DNA of 64,000 nucleotides from Streptomyces sp. R28 (GCF_041052385.1 NZ_CP163439.1:4701001-4765000), one strand, 5' to 3'; shown: positions 25,504-34,843, numbered from the stretch's first letter. Numbers and translations: made by a program. Notes: generated from the sequence alone by a model not told the origin.

Positions 25504-26716
25504 GTGACGCCGACCCGACTCGCCCTGCTGCTCGGCCTGTCGGCCCTCATATCCCCGTGCCGGGACGGGCGCGGGCGCGGTTGCGGGACTTCCGCACGCG
25601 GCTGGATCCGCCCGCCGGGCTGCTGGTCGCGGCCGCGGCCTCGGCGACGTACGGCGGCGGGCATCCTACGGCGCCGCTGCGCGGGCTCCTGACCGTCATC
25701 GGCTGCTACTACCTGGTCGTCGGCGTGCGCCGCACGCAGCCCGAGTCGTGGCGGGCGATCGGCATCATCGCGCCGGCCGGCGTCGCGGTGGCCGCCACCA
25801 GTGCCTTCTCCCAGGTGACCAACGAGACCCCGACCGGCTTCTGCCGCACCGGCCTGCTCACCGACGTCGCCTGCGACGCCGGCGGCGACGGCATCCTCAT
25901 CCGCGCCACCGGGACCTTCGCCAACCCGAACCTGCTGGCCGCGCCTTCCTGGTCCTGCTGCTGCCGTTCGCGCTGCTCGCCGCCGTGTGCGTGGACGAGC
26001 GCACGGCCCGTACGGCCGTCGTCGTGCTCGTGGTCGTCGGGTACGGCGCCCTGCTGACCACCTTCTCGCGCGCCGGGTACGTCGCCGGTGCCGCCGGGCT
26101 GCTCGTGCTCGGCGGCGCCTACTGGCTGGCGCCCAGGATCGCCGACCGCGCGCGGCGCCGGCTGTTCGTCGCCCTCGGCACGCTCGCCCTGCTCGCCGCG
26201 GCCGGCGCCATCTGAGCCGTGTCCCGGGCCGGGAACTCGCTGGGGGTGCGCGGTCAGGCCTGGCAGGCGGCGCTCTCCCTGGCCGCCGACAACCCCCTGG
26301 GCGTCGGGCTCGGCCGCTCCGGCGCCGCCATATCCGCCACCGCGACCGGCGACCGGACCTTCGTCCACGCCCATAACCTGTGGCTCAACTGGCTGGTGGA
26401 GGCCGGCCCGCTCGCGTTCCTCGCCATCACCGCCGTAGCCGTGATCGCCCTGTCCGCCGCGGCCCGCGCCGCCCGCGCGGAGTCGGTGATCGGAACCGTC
26501 GGGCTGGCCGCCCTCACCGGCTTCTCGCTGATGAGCATGATGGACCACCCGGCGAACCTCGACCGGATCGACACCCTCCTGTGGTACGCCCTCGCGCTCG
26601 TCATGGCCGAGGCGCCGGCCACCTGGCGCCGTACCGAGGAAGCCTCGCCCGCGCCCCTCCCCACTCAGCTCAGGCGACCCCGGCACGGACCGCAGCGCGT
26701 CGGTGCGGGGGCATGA
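25504..26716 (+). pseudogene. Broken O-antigen ligase/polymerase-like membrane protein gene
   Basis: Three consecutive frames together encode a polytopic protein of the O-antigen ligase (Wzy_C) family: TFANPNLLA (conserved Asn-Pro loop), ALLTTFSRAGYVAGA, NPLGVGLGRSG and FVHAHNLWLNWLVEAGPLAF (the H-N-x-x-L-x-x-x-x-E-x-G signature). The frame shifts near 25550 and again near 25945, and an in-frame TGA occurs at 26213. With three lesions it should not make a working ligase. It may once have joined glycan units or acted in surface-polymer assembly, matching the glycosyltransferases farther left. Sequencing errors could explain single lesions but hardly all three. Confidence 0.72.
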
Positions 26717-26734
26717 CCCGATCGCCGCGAAGAA

Positions 26735-26780
26735 GGCCCAGGACAGCCCCGTACTGCTCTTCCGGGCACCGTCCTGGGCC
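26735..26780. terminator. Hairpin between convergent genes
   Basis: GGCCCAGGAC (26735-26744) and GTCCTGGGCC (26771-26780) are perfect 10-bp arms separated by 26 bases, with an imperfect extension outward. It sits between the broken ligase gene and the subtilase gene. Confidence 0.5.
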
Positions 26781-26813
26781 GCCTTCCTCACCTCCGTGAA
26801 GGGCTGACCGCGA

Positions 26814-29800
26814 CTACGGCGTGACCGTCAGCGCCGTGTGGCCCACGCCCGTCGAACCGTCGCCGTACTCGACGAGGCCGAGGTACCTGCGGCCCTCTTC
26901 CGCGCCCTGCCAGGTCACCGTGACCCGGGCGCGGTTGTCGGTGCCGACCTGCTGGGAGGCGGGGGTGACGGTGGCGGGGACGTCGGGGGCGGACTTGCCC
27001 AGCTGCCAGGTCCACAAGGTGAACCGCTGGCTGCGGGTGCCTTCGGGGAGGGCGTACTGGACGACGTAGGCGTCGTAGTCGCCCGGAGGCAGGTCGGCGT
27101 GTTCGTCCGAGCCCTCCACCGGGCTCGGGCTGACCTGCTTGCCGTCCTTGTCGTACACGAACAGGTCGAGGTCACTGCCGCGGAGGTGGTCGGAGGAGAA
27201 GACCGCCACCCGGGCGAGCCGGGTGTCCCGCGGTACGTGGACGCGGACCTTCTTGATCGCCCCCGACTCGCTCGGCGGCGACGCGGCGTGGCCCTCCTTG
27301 TCCACGCCCGTGAGCGTGCCGGTGTGCTTCTCCCCGGCGTACAGGCCCGTGGTCGTGGCCGTCAGCGTTCCTGTCCAGCCGATGCGCGTGGAGAGCGCGA
27401 CCCTTGTCTTCCCACCGGTCACCGGCACCTCGTCCGGTGCGTCGAGACGCGCGGCCCGCAGGGAGATCTGGCTTTTGACCCGGTGGGCGCTGTGGGCGTC
27501 GCTCCAGGTGAGGGTGCCGAACCGCCAGGAGCCGTAGGCGGCGTCGGTGCGGGTGAAGGCGACCTTGTACGTCGCTTTCGCGCCCGGCGCCACGGTCAGC
27601 GTCCTCGGGGTGACCTCGGCCCTGAAGCCCGGCGGGGTCCGGAGCGCGGCCCGATAGGTGGCCGTCTGCGAGGAGACGTTGGTGACCGTGCGGGTCACCG
27701 TCTGCCGGATGAAGACGTCACCGACGGAGATGGTCGGGTAGTTGAGGTCGCTGGGGTCGGTCTGCGGGGCTGTCGCGCAGGCGCCCGCCGTCGGCGGCTC
27801 GACGCCCACCGCGCAGAGGTACGCCGTCCAGTCCGCGGAGGTCGAGTCGTAGACCAGGCCGGGATCAGCGGCCCGGGTGGCCCGGGGCGAGCCGGCACCG
27901 TAGTCGAGCGGTGTCGCGAGAACCGTCTTGCCCGCGGTGTCGGTCTGCCGGGCGATCGGCCTGCCCTCGTTGTCGGCCGTCGTGGCCGTGGTCATCAGCG
28001 CCGACTTGATCTCCATCGGCGACCAGCCGGGATGCAGCTGCTTCAGCAGCGTGGCGAGGCCGGCGATGTGCGGGGTCGCCATCGACGTGCCCTCCCAGAA
28101 GCCGAACGACCCCTTGTACCCGGCGACGCCACCGGGCACGGTGCCCGCGGCGATCAGCTGCCCCGGTGCGGCGATGTCGGGCTTGAGCAGGTCGCCGCCG
28201 GAGGCCGGGTCGGGGCCCGAGGAGGAGAAGGGGGCGACGGAAGGGGCCTCGACGCGGGTGCTGACGGTGGCGGTGAAGCGTGCGGTGGCCCCCTTGACGG
28301 CGGCGTAGTCCTTGACGGCCTTTCCGTCCCGCGGACCCAGCACGAACGTGGGGAAAGCCGGCTCGGCGAAGACGTCCTGGGAGCTGGTGGGGGTGTTGGC
28401 CAGGACCATGGCCACCGCACCGGCCTTCTTCAGCTCGTCCAGCCTGTCCTGGTACTCGAACGCGGCGCTGCCGCCCCGGTCGCAGATGACGATCTTGCCT
28501 CTCACCCGGTCCGGGTCGAGTGCGTGCGGCGCGCAGTGCGCGGCCTCCTCGGCGCCCGGAAGGGCTGCGTTCGCGGCATAGACCAGCGGGGCCTTCGGGA
28601 CGCCCTCGCTGAAGGCGGGGCCGGTGATGCGCCGCCCGTTGCCGAGGACCAACGTCGCCTGGTAGTCCGTGTCGTGGCTCTCCGCGGCGACCGTGGTGAC
28701 CCAGGGCGAGGTGTTCTCCACCGTGTCCGGGCCGTCGTTGCCGGCCCCGGCGGCGACGAACACGCCGGCCTTCGCGGCGTTGAACATGGCCTCCCGGTTC
28801 GCCGGACCGGTCAGTCCGCCGCCGATGGAGAAGCTGATGACGTCCACGCCGTCGGCCACGGCACGGTCGATCGCGGCCAGGTTGTCCGCCTCGCCGCAGC
28901 CGGAGCTCCAGCACGTCTTGTAGAAGGCCAGCCGGGCCTGCGGGGCCAGCCCGCTGAGCCTGCCGCGGACGTTGGTGCCGGGGATCGACACGGGGGTGTC
29001 GTAGTCGCCGGCGATCGTGGTGCCGATGTGGGTGCCGTGGCTGTGCATGTCGAGGGGCGAGGGCACGTCGACCGGCTGGGGGTCGGCCAGCTCGGCGCGG
29101 AAGTAGGCGGCGCCGATCACCTTGTTGTTGCAGGTGACCTGGTGGGCGGGGTCGCGGGGGTCGCCCTTGTCGCAGGTGCCGTGCCACTTCTTGGCGATGA
29201 CCGCCGCGTCGGGGCGCGGCTCCGGCAGCGCGGCCAGCATCGGGTTCTTCGGGTCGAAGGGATCGATGACGCCGACGATCATGCCCTCACCGGCGTGCCG
29301 CGGACCGCCCAGCTTCGACCAGAGGCCCTTCTTGCCGGACAGGCCGAGGAAACGGGGGATGTCGGGCGGGGACGCCGGGGCGGCCTCGGCGCGGCCGGAC
29401 GCGGAGGACCTCGGTGCGGTCCCCTTGCCGACGGCGGCTCGCCCGCTGTCCGCCTCGGGGGCGGGTCCGGGTGCCGGGGCCGGTTCGGGCGCGGAGGCGG
29501 GTCCGGGTGCGGGCGCGAGAGCGGGTGCGGGTGCGGGCTCCGGCCTGGTGACGGCGGACTTCGTCACCGACACCACACCCGGCGTCCGGGCCAACTCGGC
29601 TGCCTGTCCGGCCGTGAGCTTCGCGGCGAAACCGCTGAACGTGTAGTCGTAGTCGTAGAGCTTCCTGGCGCCCGGGACAGCGTCCAGCACCCGGTCCCTG
29701 CGGGCGTCCAGACGGCTCACGTACTCCCTGGACGCGGACGAGGCGGTGTCGAGACGCTTCCCGGAAGCAGGCATGGTCCGCTTCAGGCCGCGCAGGCCGC

Positions 29801-29978
29801 CCTCGTACGCGGCGACCGGGGCGTCGGTCAGCTTCACCACGTAAGTGCCGGTGGTGGCACTGCGGTTCTCGGTGCCGGCGTGTGCCGACATCGCTGTCCC
29901 CGTGACGACGAGAGCCCCGGAAAGGAGAGGTACGAGCACCGCGGCGAGGAGTCTCGGACCTATGTGACGGTGGGTCAA
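26814..29978 (-). CDS. Secreted subtilisin-like serine protease (S8) with PA insert
   Basis: 1054 residues from a TTG; no ATG or GTG fits before the signal peptide (MTHRHIGPRLLAAVLVPLLSG, cleavage after SAHA). An inhibitor_I9 propeptide (about 45-140) is followed by an Ala-Pro-rich linker (about 145-175). The catalytic triad is visible: Asp in MIVGVIDPFDP, His in HSHGTHIGTTIAG and Ser in GTSMATPHIAG; AAGAGNDGPD holds the oxyanion Asn. A protease-associated domain interrupts the catalytic domain (about 425-560), and a fibronectin-like domain follows. The usual D-T-G after the catalytic Asp is D-P-F here. It should degrade proteins outside the cell. An AT-rich promoter region lies upstream. Confidence 0.9.
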   Translation of the reverse strand: MTHRHIGPRLLAAVLVPLLSGALVVTGTAMSAHAGTENRSATTGTYVVKLTDAPVAAYEGGLRGLKRTMPASGKRLDTASSASREYVSRLDARRDRVLDAVPGARKLYDYDYTFSGFAAKLTAGQAAELARTPGVVSVTKSAVTRPEPAPAPALAPAPGPASAPEPAPAPGPAPEADSGRAAVGKGTAPRSSASGRAEAAPASPPDIPRFLGLSGKKGLWSKLGGPRHAGEGMIVGVIDPFDPKNPMLAALPEPRPDAAVIAKKWHGTCDKGDPRDPAHQVTCNNKVIGAAYFRAELADPQPVDVPSPLDMHSHGTHIGTTIAGDYDTPVSIPGTNVRGRLSGLAPQARLAFYKTCWSSGCGEADNLAAIDRAVADGVDVISFSIGGGLTGPANREAMFNAAKAGVFVAAGAGNDGPDTVENTSPWVTTVAAESHDTDYQATLVLGNGRRITGPAFSEGVPKAPLVYAANAALPGAEEAAHCAPHALDPDRVRGKIVICDRGGSAAFEYQDRLDELKKAGAVAMVLANTPTSSQDVFAEPAFPTFVLGPRDGKAVKDYAAVKGATARFTATVSTRVEAPSVAPFSSSGPDPASGGDLLKPDIAAPGQLIAAGTVPGGVAGYKGSFGFWEGTSMATPHIAGLATLLKQLHPGWSPMEIKSALMTTATTADNEGRPIARQTDTAGKTVLATPLDYGAGSPRATRAADPGLVYDSTSADWTAYLCAVGVEPPTAGACATAPQTDPSDLNYPTISVGDVFIRQTVTRTVTNVSSQTATYRAALRTPPGFRAEVTPRTLTVAPGAKATYKVAFTRTDAAYGSWRFGTLTWSDAHSAHRVKSQISLRAARLDAPDEVPVTGGKTRVALSTRIGWTGTLTATTTGLYAGEKHTGTLTGVDKEGHAASPPSESGAIKKVRVHVPRDTRLARVAVFSSDHLRGSDLDLFVYDKDGKQVSPSPVEGSDEHADLPPGDYDAYVVQYALPEGTRSQRFTLWTWQLGKSAPDVPATVTPASQQVGTDNRARVTVTWQGAEEGRRYLGLVEYGDGSTGVGHTALTVTP

Positions 29979-30113
29979 CTTGGTTCCAAAGTGGTCGGCT
30001 TGGCATGAGTTGCTTCCCCTGCCGCCAATCTCACAGAAACCCGGGCATTCGAGAACGTTGAAAGGTTAATTGTCAGCTTGTCTTCACAATCGTTTCACGG
30101 AGATAAAGCCGAC

Positions 30114-31661
30114 CTAAGCCCTCAACTCCCCCTTGACCACCTTCCCGCCGGCATTCCGCGGCAACTCCCCCACGAACTCCACCACCCGCGGCACCTTGTA
30201 GTTGGCCATCTCCCGCCGCGCCCAGGCGATCAGGTCGTCCCCGGTCAGCACCGCACCCGCCCGCCGCACCACGTACGCCTTGCCGACCTCGCCCAGCCGC
30301 GCGTCCGGTACGCCGATCACCGCCACGTCCGCGACGTCGGGATGCAGGCCGAGCAACTGCTCGATCTCCGCCGGGTACGCGTTGAAGCCGCCGACGATGA
30401 ACATGTCCTTGATCCGGTCGGTGATCCGCAGGTTTCCCGCCTCGTCCAGGACGCCCACATCCCCCGTCCGCAGCCAGCCGTCCTCCGTCAGCACCTCCGC
30501 GGTGGCCGCCTCGTCCTCGTAGTAGCCCCGCATGACGTTGAAGCCCCGCACCAGGACCTCGCCGGGCTCGCCGGGCGGGGCCTCGACCCGGACCTCCGTG
30601 CCCGGTATCGCCCGCCCGGACGTCGAGGCGATCACCGTCGGATCGTCGCCGCGCCGGCACATCGTCACGATGCCGCTGGCCTCCGACAGGCCGTACGCCG
30701 TCAGGACCGTCTCCACGCCCAGCTCCCCGCGCAGGCGTTCCACCAGCCGCAACGGCACCACCGCCGCGCCGGTCACCACCAGCCGCAGCGCGCAGAGGTC
30801 GTACGACGCCCTGGCCGGGTGGTCGAGGAGCGACTGGTGCAGTGTCGGCGGGCCCGGCAGCACCGACACGCGTTCCGCCGCGATGTTCGCCAGGGCCGTG
30901 CCGACGTTGAACACCGGCTGGGGGATCATGGTCGCGCCCCGCATCAGGCAGGCGATCACCCCGGCCTTGTAGCCGAAGGTGTGGAAGAAGGGGTTCACGA
31001 TCAGATAGCGGTCGCCCTGCCGCAGGCCCGCCAGGTCGCTCCACGCCTCGTAGGCCCGCAGCGTCTGCGCGTGGGTGATCACCGCGCCCTTCGGGCGGCC
31101 CGTCGTACCGGACGTGAAGACGATGTCCGAGGACCAGGAGCCCTCCACGGCCCCCGCGCGCGCCCGCACCTCCGCCTCGCCCACCCCGTCGCCGCTCGCC
31201 AGGAAGTCCTTCCAGGTACGGAAGTCCGCCGGGGCGTCGTCCGACAGCACGACCACCTGCCGCAGCTCCGGCAGCGCCGGCCCCTGAGCGACCGCCCTGC
31301 GCAGCGACGCCACGTACGAGGTGCCCAGGAAGGTGCCGGTCACGAAGAGCAGACGGGCCCCGCTGCGGCGCAGCACGTCCGCGGCCTCCGTGCCCTTGAA
31401 CCGCGTGTTCACCGGCACCAGCACCGCCCCCGCCGACACCGCGCCGAGTGCGGCCACGATCCAGTCCAGCGTGTTGGGCGCCCAGATGCCGACCCGGTCG
31501 CCGGGCTCGATGCCGTTCGCCAGGCAGGCGGCCGTCGACCGTTCGACGCGGGCGCCGAGTTCGCCGTACGAGATCCGGGTCCGTCCCTCCACCACCGCCT
31601 CGGTGTCCGCGTACCGCTCGGCCGCCCGTCGGACCAGCTCCGGGATGCTCTGCCACTCCAC
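30114..31661 (-). CDS. Acyl-CoA ligase (AMP-forming), FadD3-like
   Basis: 515 residues from a GTG preceded by GGGGAGG at six bases; an upstream start would lack this site. It carries the ANL-superfamily motifs: TSGTTGRPKGAVITH (P-loop), AYGLSEASG, GWLRTGDVG and a C-terminal lysine in NAGGKVVKGEL. It activates a carboxylic acid to its CoA thioester through an acyl-adenylate. The closest functional group by pattern is FadD3/HIP-CoA ligase from steroid-ring catabolism, but this is inference. It is divergent from the thiolase-DUF35-ECH operon, with two operators in the shared 106-base promoter region. Confidence 0.9.
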   Translation of the reverse strand: MEWQSIPELVRRAAERYADTEAVVEGRTRISYGELGARVERSTAACLANGIEPGDRVGIWAPNTLDWIVAALGAVSAGAVLVPVNTRFKGTEAADVLRRSGARLLFVTGTFLGTSYVASLRRAVAQGPALPELRQVVVLSDDAPADFRTWKDFLASGDGVGEAEVRARAGAVEGSWSSDIVFTSGTTGRPKGAVITHAQTLRAYEAWSDLAGLRQGDRYLIVNPFFHTFGYKAGVIACLMRGATMIPQPVFNVGTALANIAAERVSVLPGPPTLHQSLLDHPARASYDLCALRLVVTGAAVVPLRLVERLRGELGVETVLTAYGLSEASGIVTMCRRGDDPTVIASTSGRAIPGTEVRVEAPPGEPGEVLVRGFNVMRGYYEDEAATAEVLTEDGWLRTGDVGVLDEAGNLRITDRIKDMFIVGGFNAYPAEIEQLLGLHPDVADVAVIGVPDARLGEVGKAYVVRRAGAVLTGDDLIAWARREMANYKVPRVVEFVGELPRNAGGKVVKGELRA

Positions 31662-31696
31662 GATGGGCCTCCCCGAACTCGGCGACCGGCACACAG

Positions 31697-31711
31697 CTGA
31701 CTACCCGTCAG
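31697..31711. promoter_or_regulatory. Dispersed-regulon operator, site 3
   Basis: CTGACTACCCGTCAG has perfect arms and lies 35 bases upstream of the acyl-CoA ligase start. A second site is 27 bases away centre to centre. Confidence 0.7.
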
Positions 31712-31723
31712 ATTAGCTGTAAC

Positions 31724-31738
31724 CTGACGGCCTGTCAG
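31724..31738. promoter_or_regulatory. Dispersed-regulon operator, site 4
   Basis: CTGACGGCCTGTCAG has perfect arms and lies 29 bases upstream of the thiolase-like start, so each divergent gene has its own site. Confidence 0.7.
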
Positions 31739-31767
31739 CAGCCCGTCCGCAGCGCGGAGGTGTGCAC

Positions 31768-32916
31768 ATGGCCGGACTCAAGGACGCGACCGCCATCGTC
31801 GGCATAGGACAGACGCCGTTCGCCAAACACCTTCCCGAGGACGAGAAGACCCTCGCCTGCCGGGCCGTCCTCGACGCCCTCGACGACGCCGGAATAGCCC
31901 CGGGCGAGGTCGACGCGCTCGCCAGTTACACCATGGAGGAGACCGACGAGGTCGAGCTGGCGAAAGCCGTCGGGTTCGGGGACCTCACCTTCTTCAGCAA
32001 GGTCGGGTACGGCGGCGGCGGTTCGTGTGCCACGGTCGCGCATCTCGCCTCCGCCATCGCCACCGGGCAGGCGACGGTCGGCGTCGCCTGGCGGTCACGC
32101 AAGCGCGGCAGCGGGCCCCGGCCCTGGCGGAACACCGCCGCCCAACTGCCCACCCCCGCCCAGTGGACACGGCCGTACGGCCTCCTGCGGCCCGTCGACG
32201 AGATCGCCATGCTCGCCCGCCGCTACATGCACGAGTACGGCGCGACGCGGGACCATCTGTTCAACGTGGCCCTCGCCTGCCGGAACAGGGCCAACCAGAA
32301 TCCCGCCGCGGTGATGTACGAACGGCCCCTGACCCGCGAGATGTACATGACCTCCCGGTGGATCAGCGAGCCCCTCTGCCTCTTCGACAACTGCCTGGAG
32401 ACGGACGGGGCCCTCGCGTGCGTGATCGTCAGCCGGGAGCGCGCGCGGGACTGCCGGCACACCCCCGTCTACGTCCACTCCGCCGCCCAGGGCCTGCCCG
32501 CCCAGCACCACGGCATGGTCAACTACTGGAACGACGACCCGCTCACCGGCCCCGCCTGGACCGCCGCCCGGCATCTGTGGAAGCACGCCGACTTCACTCC
32601 ACAGGATGTGGACGTCGCCCAGATCTACGACGCGTTCACGGCCCTCATACCGCTGTCGCTGGAGGGGTACGGGTTCTGCGGGAGGGGGGAGGGCGGGGCG
32701 TTCACGGAAGGGGGCGCCCTGGAGATCGGCGGTCTGCTGCCCCTCAACACCGGGGGCGGCGGGCTCAGTGAGGCGTACGTCCACGGCTTCAACCTCATCA
32801 ACGAGGGCGTCAAGCAGCTCCGCGGCACCAGCACCGCCCAAGTCCCCGGCGCCGCCACCTGTCTCGTCACCGCCGGCGAAGGCGTCCCCACCTCCGCGCT
32901 GCTCCTGAGGAGTTGA
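31768..32916 (+). CDS. Thiolase-like protein (SCP-x/Ltp2 type)
   Basis: 382 residues; the ATG follows GGAGG at seven bases. It has the thiolase fold of the lipid-transfer/SCP-x group: VGIGQTPFAK at the N-terminus, GGGGSCATVAHLA near residue 88-100 (Cys in the place of the thiolase nucleophile), VAQIYDAFTALIPLSLE near 290 and GGGGLSEAYVHG near the C-terminus. Members pair with a DUF35 zinc-ribbon protein; Ltp2-DUF35 complexes perform retro-aldol side-chain cleavage in steroid catabolism, others perform thiolysis. The DUF35 partner begins six bases downstream. It is the first gene of a three-gene operon. Confidence 0.9.
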   Translation: MAGLKDATAIVGIGQTPFAKHLPEDEKTLACRAVLDALDDAGIAPGEVDALASYTMEETDEVELAKAVGFGDLTFFSKVGYGGGGSCATVAHLASAIATGQATVGVAWRSRKRGSGPRPWRNTAAQLPTPAQWTRPYGLLRPVDEIAMLARRYMHEYGATRDHLFNVALACRNRANQNPAAVMYERPLTREMYMTSRWISEPLCLFDNCLETDGALACVIVSRERARDCRHTPVYVHSAAQGLPAQHHGMVNYWNDDPLTGPAWTAARHLWKHADFTPQDVDVAQIYDAFTALIPLSLEGYGFCGRGEGGAFTEGGALEIGGLLPLNTGGGGLSEAYVHGFNLINEGVKQLRGTSTAQVPGAATCLVTAGEGVPTSALLLRS

Positions 32917-32922
32917 CCAAGG

Positions 32923-33339
32923 ATGCTCTCCCCCGTCACCGACCCCGACGGCGCCCCCTTCTGGCGCTACGCCGCCCAGGGCGAACTCCGCGTCCAGACC
33001 TGCGCCGACTGCCGCGAACCCCGCTTCCCGCCCCGCCCCTGCTGCCCGCACTGCCAGTCCTTCGCAAGCGAGTGGATCAGGACCTCCGGTCAGGGCCGCA
33101 TCTGGTCGTACGTCGTCCCGCACCCGCCCCTCCTGCCCGACTACGCCGAGCAGGCGCCGTACAACGTCGTCGTCGTCGAACTCACCGACGCACCCCGCAT
33201 CCGCCTGGTCGGCAACCTCGTCACCGGCCCCGACGCACCCCTCGACTCCCTGGCCCCGGACCGGATCCGCATCGGTGCCAAGGTCCACGCCGTCTTCGGC
33301 GGCACCGGCCTGCCCCGGTGGGTCCTGGAGCGCCCATGA
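32923..33339 (+). CDS. DUF35 OB-fold zinc-ribbon protein (thiolase partner)
   Basis: 138 residues. The N-terminal rubredoxin-like ribbon has CADC and CCPHC (residues ~26-45), followed by an OB-fold with GRIWSYVVPHPPL and PYNVVVVEL. DUF35 proteins bind acyl-CoA and are obligate partners of SCP-x/Ltp2-type enzymes, consistent with the thiolase-like gene six bases upstream. Its stop codon overlaps the ATG of the enoyl-CoA hydratase (ATGA), so the three genes are translationally coupled. Confidence 0.9.
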   Translation: MLSPVTDPDGAPFWRYAAQGELRVQTCADCREPRFPPRPCCPHCQSFASEWIRTSGQGRIWSYVVPHPPLLPDYAEQAPYNVVVVELTDAPRIRLVGNLVTGPDAPLDSLAPDRIRIGAKVHAVFGGTGLPRWVLERP

Positions 33340-34106
33340 GCCTCACCGTCACGGCCGACAAGGACACCGGCGTCGCCGTCGTCACCCTCGACCGGCCCGA
33401 GCGGCTCAACGCCATCGACCTCGGGATGCGGGACGAACTCGTCGCGGCCTGGCGGGAGTTGAGGTTCGACGACGGCGTCCGTGCCGTCGTGCTCACCGGC
33501 GCCGGGGAGCGGGCCTTCTGCACGGGCCTTGACCGGGATGTCGTCGTTGCGCAGCCCGACTCGCCGTACATGATGGACGATCCGCTGCTGCGGGTCGGGC
33601 CCAAGGCCAACGACCTGTGGAAACCGGTCGTCGCCGCCGTGCGGGGCATGGCCTGCGGGGGCGCCTTCTACCTTCTCGGGGAGGCGGACTTCGTCGTCGC
33701 CGACCCGACCGCCGCCTTCTTCGACCCGCACACCACCTACGGCATGGTCAGCGCCTACGAGTCGATGCTCATGGCGCTGCGCATGCCGCACGGGGAGGTC
33801 GCGCGGATGGCGCTCATGGGGAGCGCGGAGAGACTGTCCGCGCGGCGGGCCCACGAGATCGGGCTGGTCTCGGAACTCACCGAGCCCGGCGGGGCGTTGG
33901 CGGCCGCCGTCGACTGTGCCGCCGTCATCGCCGGGTATCCGGCGCGGGGCGTGCAGGGGACCGTGCGGGCGCTGTGGGCGGCCAGGGAGGCCGCGCTCGC
34001 CCACGCCTTCGCCCAGGCGCCGCACCTGATCGCGCTCGGGAACCTGCCGGGCGAGCGGCAGGGCGAGCTGTTCCGGGCGCGGCGCCGCGACCACAGGGTC
34101 CGGTGA
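33336..34106 (+). CDS. Enoyl-CoA hydratase/isomerase family protein, atypical active site
   Basis: 256 residues in the crotonase fold. Oxyanion-hole segments are seen as RAFCTGLDRD and GMACGGAFYLLG. Where most hydratases read F-x-x-P-E-x-x-x-G (catalytic Glu), this protein reads FFDPHTTYGM, so the usual Glu is missing; similar changes occur in crotonase-family members that hydrolyse C-C bonds or open rings. The start ATG overlaps the DUF35 stop. As part of the thiolase-DUF35 operon it probably acts on a cyclic or branched acyl-CoA. Its stop is one base from that of the convergent secreted-protein gene. Confidence 0.88.
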   Translation: MSLTVTADKDTGVAVVTLDRPERLNAIDLGMRDELVAAWRELRFDDGVRAVVLTGAGERAFCTGLDRDVVVAQPDSPYMMDDPLLRVGPKANDLWKPVVAAVRGMACGGAFYLLGEADFVVADPTAAFFDPHTTYGMVSAYESMLMALRMPHGEVARMALMGSAERLSARRAHEIGLVSELTEPGGALAAAVDCAAVIAGYPARGVQGTVRALWAAREAALAHAFAQAPHLIALGNLPGERQGELFRARRRDHRVR

Positions 34107-34107
34107 G

Positions 34108-34629
34108 CTACTCCGCCGTGCGCGTCACGTCGCCCAGCGTGCAGGTGACGCCGCTCGTGCTGTCCCCGGTGCCCGGCAGGTAGGAGGCGGTCACGTCCAG
34201 CGTCTGAGTGGTGTCGGGCGAGACGTACGCGATGGTGGACGCGCTGGTGCGTACGGGGGCGCCGCCGGAGTCCTTGAAGGTGACACCGAACTCGTAGGTG
34301 TACGTCGTGATGCTGCTGGTGTTGGTGGCCTCGACGCGGGCGACGATGCCCCGGCTCTCGTCGAACACGCAGCTCTGGATCGTCACGTCCTGGGTGGCCT
34401 CGGCGGTCGGGGTCGCGCTGCTGCCGCCCGAGCCGCCGGTCGAGGACGAGTAGTCGTCGTCATCGTCGTCGTAGTGGGTGCTGCCGCTCGAGTAGCCGCC
34501 CGAACTGCTCGACGAGCCGTGGGAGCTCGAGTTGTCGTCGCACCCGCCGCCGTGGGAGCGCCGGGCTCCGGTCAGGGCGACCACCACGCAGACGGACACG
34601 GCCACAGCGCGCACATGGCGAAGCTTCAC
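34108..34629 (-). CDS. Exported Ser/Gly/Asp-rich hypothetical protein
   Basis: 173 residues from a GTG (VKLRHVRAV). A hydrophobic stretch AVAVSVCVVVALTGA gives an export signal; HGGGCDD just after it could be a lipobox-like cysteine but does not fit the consensus well. A low-complexity segment rich in Ser, Gly and six consecutive Asp (residues ~35-75) precedes a compact beta domain with two cysteines (QSCVFDE and VTCTLGD). The fold resembles small FxLYD-like beta-sandwich domains found in many actinomycete exported proteins. Function is not recognised. Confidence 0.72.
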   Translation of the reverse strand: MKLRHVRAVAVSVCVVVALTGARRSHGGGCDDNSSSHGSSSSSGGYSSGSTHYDDDDDDYSSSTGGSGGSSATPTAEATQDVTIQSCVFDESRGIVARVEATNTSSITTYTYEFGVTFKDSGGAPVRTSASTIAYVSPDTTQTLDVTASYLPGTGDSTSGVTCTLGDVTRTAE

Positions 34630-34784
34630 GTTGTTCAACCCCCGAAAAATGTTGTGCAACCCCGTTGTACTGATCGTGAGCACGTCACGCTAGCAGTGGC
34701 TGCATGGCAACAATCGCTTACCCGGCGTAGCGTCTCGTGTAAGAGCGGTGAAGAAAGCCTCAGCAGGCCGCGAACCCGCTTCAC

Positions 34785-34843
34785 CCCGGTGACGGGCGCC
34801 GTCCGGCCCCCTTCCGTGCAACCGCACGACGGCCGTCACCGGG
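34785..34843. terminator. Possible terminator of afsK
   Basis: CCCGGTGACGG (34785-34795) and CCGTCACCGGG (34833-34843) are perfect 11-bp arms with a 37-base loop, just downstream of the afsK stop. The long loop lowers confidence. Confidence 0.45.

Noticed and set aside
25709..26791. Minus-strand frame of 360 codons opposite the broken ligase gene
   Set aside because: Gly/Arg-rich without motifs, whereas three plus-strand frames carry consecutive O-antigen-ligase motifs.
31697..31738. Palindromes considered as KstR or KstR2 sites
   Set aside because: The published KstR-type motifs I know (AAC...GTT or CAAG...CTTG arms) do not match CTGAC/GTCAG; assigning that regulator would be wrong.
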